A DNA stretch of 64,000 bases from Gilliamella sp. Choc5-1 (GTDB lineage Bacteria > Pseudomonadota > Gammaproteobacteria > Enterobacterales > Orbaceae), in assembly GCF_001690595.1 (NCBI RefSeq), contig NZ_LZHH01000111.1, positions 42,924 through 106,923 on the forward strand. The letters run 5' to 3'. Every line of letters starts with the position of its first letter. Within the stretch, counting starts at the first letter, position 1. The translations under genes and the position numbers were made by a program. The notes under the pieces are model-generated. The model made no database searches. It was given only the letters and a program-made list of their open reading frames with translations, and was not told where the DNA came from. Positions 61,542 through 64,000 of the stretch are shown in pieces.

Positions 61542-62106
61542 GATGTTTTTATCTAATTATAAGCAAAGCGCAATTATATACCTATCTACCTTTTTGTTGC
61601 AATTCGGTAAGCTTTTTCTTCTTTTTGCAGAAATATTACTATAACGTGTTAAATAACTGGTACTTGTTAAGTGAAAACTTTGTAAAAAATATTCAGGACT
61701 CTATACCGTTTCAAATTAGATTCTATAATTAAATTTTCGGCTTCAATAAGTCGTTTGTAATATTTTGATTTAAAATTGCCTTGATTATCAGCTCATTACT
61801 GGATTTCCGATCGTGTTAATCCATATAATTGCCATATAGTTACCTTGATTTTTAAATATTAAGTTGATATATTTAGACTTATCTGTAGAGGTCTTTCTCT
61901 ATTTTGAATACAACTAAAAAGTCGGAAACTAAAAAGTAGTAAAAGAAATATAATTAAAATTTACTTTTCTTTTCCTTGAGCCCTCGTTTTAGATTGGAGT
62001 TACCTTATCAAGTTCTTCAGATGATGATTGCTGTAACAATACCTACTTAAAAATCAATACATTTATCTGAAAATATTAGTTTTTATAATTTTGGAATTTA
62101 TTTTAA
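61542..62106. other. Intergenic region with an IS-end motif and possible transposase debris
   Basis: These 565 bases have no intact gene. An inverted copy of the IS-end repeat lies at 61677-61713. Upstream of it on the minus strand, frames with stops read a weak IS3 OrfA-like stretch (NQGNYMAIIWINTIGNP, near 61800-61860). The rest is AT-rich and includes the endA promoter region. Confidence 0.45.
61677..61713 (-). repeat. Insertion-sequence end motif, inverted copy
   Basis: The minus strand reads ACGGTATAGAGTCCTGAATA, followed by TTTTTTACAAA. It nearly matches the first 35 bases of the direct repeats at 40251 and 40538. Confidence 0.75.
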
Positions 62107-62796
62107 ATGGATTTTTTGAAAAATATTGCTACCTTGCTTTGTCTTACTCCGTTCTTTACTTACTCAGCACAGAATTTTAATTCAGCTAAAACACATCTAA
62201 CTAAGCTATACAAATCAAACCCTGAACAAACCGAATTTTATTGTGGATGCGAATTTAGTTTTAACAATAAAAAAGGTACCATTAATTTTACTAAATGCGG
62301 TTATAAACCACGTAAAAACCAAGCTAGAGCTGAACGCATTGAATGGGAACATGTAATGCCTGCTGAAAATTTTGGGCGACATCTACAATGTTGGCAAGAT
62401 GGGGGACGTAAAAATTGCAAGAAAGATATAACATTCAACAAAATGGAAGGAGATATGCATAATCTGCAACCATCAATCGGCGAAGTAAATGGCGATCGCT
62501 CTAATTATCACTACTCGCAATTCACTAAAGAATTTAATCAATATGGAAGTTGTAAAACAGCCGTTGATTTTAAAACGCGTAAATTTCAACCAAGAGAAAA
62601 AATTCGTGGAAAGATAGCACGTACATATCTTTATATGTCTGACAAATATAAAATTAATTTATCTGATCAGGAAAAAAAATTAATGGCTGCTTGGGATAAA
62701 ATGTTCCCACCTGAAAAATGGGAATGTGAGCGTAATAAGCATATAGCAAAAATACAGGGTAATGATAACAAATTCATTACTGAGCAATGCAATTAA
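62107..62796 (+). CDS. endA: EndA, periplasmic endonuclease I
   Basis: The 229-residue protein has a signal peptide ending near TYSA and the endonuclease I signature: EWEHVMPAENFG with H82, and DMHNLQPSIGEVNGDRSNY. It cleaves double-stranded DNA in the periplasm. Four or more cysteines point to disulphides. The length matches E. coli EndA (235). It is a single gene, with decayed mobile DNA on both sides. Confidence 0.94.
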   Translation: MDFLKNIATLLCLTPFFTYSAQNFNSAKTHLTKLYKSNPEQTEFYCGCEFSFNNKKGTINFTKCGYKPRKNQARAERIEWEHVMPAENFGRHLQCWQDGGRKNCKKDITFNKMEGDMHNLQPSIGEVNGDRSNYHYSQFTKEFNQYGSCKTAVDFKTRKFQPREKIRGKIARTYLYMSDKYKINLSDQEKKLMAAWDKMFPPEKWECERNKHIAKIQGNDNKFITEQCN

Positions 62797-62841
62797 TTTC
62801 GATACATGTAGGAAAATATCGTACTATTTACACACCATAAT

Positions 62842-63001
62842 TAAAATAATCCGCTAAAAATGCATAAGGCGTTTTGCCTGAAATTTATTTATGCGGTTTA
62901 TGCGGTTTAACCGTATTATAAAAATTAATAAAGTGTTTCAATTTTAGTTTTCTCTCTTTTAAATCACTAAATATTGGCTGATTATGCCACATCTCAATTT
63001 A
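62842..63001 (-). pseudogene. Degenerate IS3/IS481-like transposase C-terminus
   Basis: The minus strand reads IEMWHNQPIFSDLKERKLK, then LKHFINFYNTVKPHKPHK, a stop, then ISGKTPYAFLADYFN. This is the C-terminal integrase-core pattern (YNxxKPH ... GKTPY). The in-frame TAA and lack of an upstream reading frame show it is inactive. The motif at 63050-63101 would be the left end of the element. Confidence 0.7.
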
Positions 63002-63049
63002 AAACTTGTATCACGCAATTTATCTAAACAAACATTTGTCTAAACAAAC

Positions 63050-63101
63050 AAAGACGCCCCATTTTTGTCAAAAAGTTTCAGGAGCGTACCACGTTTATGT
63101 A
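63050..63101 (-). repeat. Insertion-sequence left-end motif
   Basis: The minus strand reads GTACGCTCCTGAAAC, TTTTTGACAAAAA and TGGGGCG. It matches 40388-40440 and, inverted, the right-hand end at 40005. It is the outer end of the decayed element carrying the transposase remnant. Confidence 0.7.
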
Positions 63102-63249
63102 TAAAAACAATAAAAATCAAATGGGTAGTTAAAAGTAAATATTCTCTAGTTTGCTGTTTCGTTTGATTGTTAAGTCAAGGTAAACCTTTGGTATCAGCCC
63201 TTATCGTGTGTCTGTGACAGGCGTTAATTCTGTTTTTTATGGGGATTTA

Positions 63250-63291
63250 TAACAGTAATTTTTCAAATTACGGTAAACAACGCAAGGAATT
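63250..63291. repeat. Short palindromic repeat, copy 2
   Basis: In inverted orientation it contains the hairpin GTAATTT-GAA-AAATTAC and a diverged TTCCTTGCG segment, matching copy 1 at 20779-20820. Confidence 0.45.
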
Positions 63292-63623
63292 TCTATAGTC
63301 TATTCATTATAAAAAAATAACACCAAAGATAAATATTAAAATTATTTATAATTTAGTTAGTTAAGCAATAACCTAATAAATTATATCAATAATACCGATG
63401 TTAAATAAACAAAATAATTTATACAAAAATAAGCGCTAAAAAAAGATTATTGAAATAATATTGTTCAAAAATATTGTTTCAATAACAAAAATAACGTATT
63501 TTAAATAAGAAAATACATTTATTTTCGATTTCTTAACAGTTCTATAGTGGGGATGTTGTTGGTGATATTGATAAATCATAATGTTAATTATTATTTTGTT
63601 TTATTTCATGGAGTAAGCATATT

Positions 63624-64000
63624 ATGTTAGATATGCCACTAGCTAACTGGCGCACCATCACCGCCACCTCATCCATGCCTTTATATGCGGTGCTTTCTAA
63701 CGTCAGTGATGCGCAAGCCGTTAAAAACTACTATATTACCGATGGCTCGCAAACGCCTTATGGCCTTTATACTGGCACCCCTTACGAGCACTGGTTTTCA
63801 GTAATGCCTATGCTAGTTAGGCTTGATGAGCACAGCCCTTTTTTAGATTGGGTAAACAACACCGAGTATAAGGACTGGGGCTGGTTAGCACGCTCTCATT
63901 TACCCTTTGAAGACATCTGCGCGCATTTACGCAGCTTAACCCAAGCCATAATGCCCGATGGCGAAACAGTCTTTTTTCGCTACTGGGATGGCGAATACCT
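63624..64000 (+). CDS. DUF4123 protein, probable type VI secretion effector adaptor (partial, 3' end outside window)
   Basis: The ATG at 63624 is preceded by GGAG about 10 bases upstream, and 125 codons run open to the window edge. The protein reads MLDMPLANWRTITATSSMPLYAVLSNVSDAQ, and then LYTGTPYEHWFSVMPMLVRL, DWGWLARSHLPFEDICAHLRSL and MPDGETVFFRYWDGEY. These are the successive conserved blocks of DUF4123 (Tap/TEC adaptors that load effectors onto VgrG). Codons end in G or C much more often than in neighbours. A vgrG upstream is absent; an effector gene downstream is expected. Confidence 0.85.
   Translation, partial: MLDMPLANWRTITATSSMPLYAVLSNVSDAQAVKNYYITDGSQTPYGLYTGTPYEHWFSVMPMLVRLDEHSPFLDWVNNTEYKDWGWLARSHLPFEDICAHLRSLTQAIMPDGETVFFRYWDGEY

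Larger units (their letters stand above)
63002..63623. other. Non-coding region before the DUF4123 gene
   Basis: Apart from the repeats listed at 63050-63101 and 63250-63291, these bases are AT-rich, especially 63310-63540, and carry no gene I can support. The right part must contain the promoter of the DUF4123 gene. Confidence 0.5.

Overview
The window looks like the chromosome of an AT-rich gammaproteobacterium (about one third G+C by eye). Most proteins align closely, from memory, with enterobacterial housekeeping proteins (TsaD, CoaE, LexA, DapB, TamA/TamB, DinB, CptA, DeoB/DeoD, Tex). The low GC, the SemiSWEET and DUF4282 proteins, the PTS/beta-glucosidase pair and the I-F-type CRISPR repeat fit the insect-gut family Orbaceae (Gilliamella, Frischella or Orbus type). 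That placement is an inference, not a database result.

Layout. 1-11 kb: a truncated ycaO, a DUF4282 membrane protein, tsaD-yacG-zapD-coaE, lexA with two SOS boxes, a HisJQM-type amino-acid uptake operon without its ATPase, asnA, and small envelope genes including bamE. 11-21 kb: fklB, an MFS carrier, dapB-tadA-hpt and tamA-tamB. 20.87-21.68 kb: a 14-repeat type I-F CRISPR array on the minus strand with no cas genes in the window. 22-29 kb: a complete type IC restriction-modification operon hsdM-hsdS-prrC-hsdR, in which a PrrC-like tRNA-Lys anticodon nuclease lies between the specificity and restriction subunits, and HsdS carries three TAEL spacer repeats. 29-33 kb: a GntR regulator and a beta-glucoside PTS with 6-phospho-beta-glucosidase. 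33-40 kb: dinB with an SOS box, cptA with a heptanucleotide repeat just before its start, and thiB-thiP-thiQ under a TPP riboswitch. 40-47 kb: a repeat-rich stretch with insertion-sequence debris, a secreted protein with a very long N-terminal extension, a Zn/Cd/Pb P-type ATPase, birA, a YcaD-like carrier and murB. 48-57.5 kb: a nucleoside-catabolism island (deoB, deoD, a NupG-type carrier, adenosine deaminase, cdd, a Firmicutes-like pyrimidine-nucleoside phosphorylase) ending in the glycyl radical enzyme pair yjjI-yjjW. 57.5-64 kb: an unrecognised lipoprotein, tex, endA, a decayed insertion sequence, and the start of a DUF4123 gene (type VI secretion effector adaptor) with clearly higher GC.

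How it works together. The defence block combines an I-F spacer memory bank with a layered system: EcoR124-type restriction, backed by an anticodon nuclease that is expected to kill translation when a phage disables the restriction complex. The nucleoside block can import nucleosides, deaminate adenosine and cytidine, split purine and pyrimidine nucleosides, and interconvert pentose phosphates; no deoC is present here. The thiamine and beta-glucoside operons are typical nutrient-scavenging units of a host-associated bacterium.
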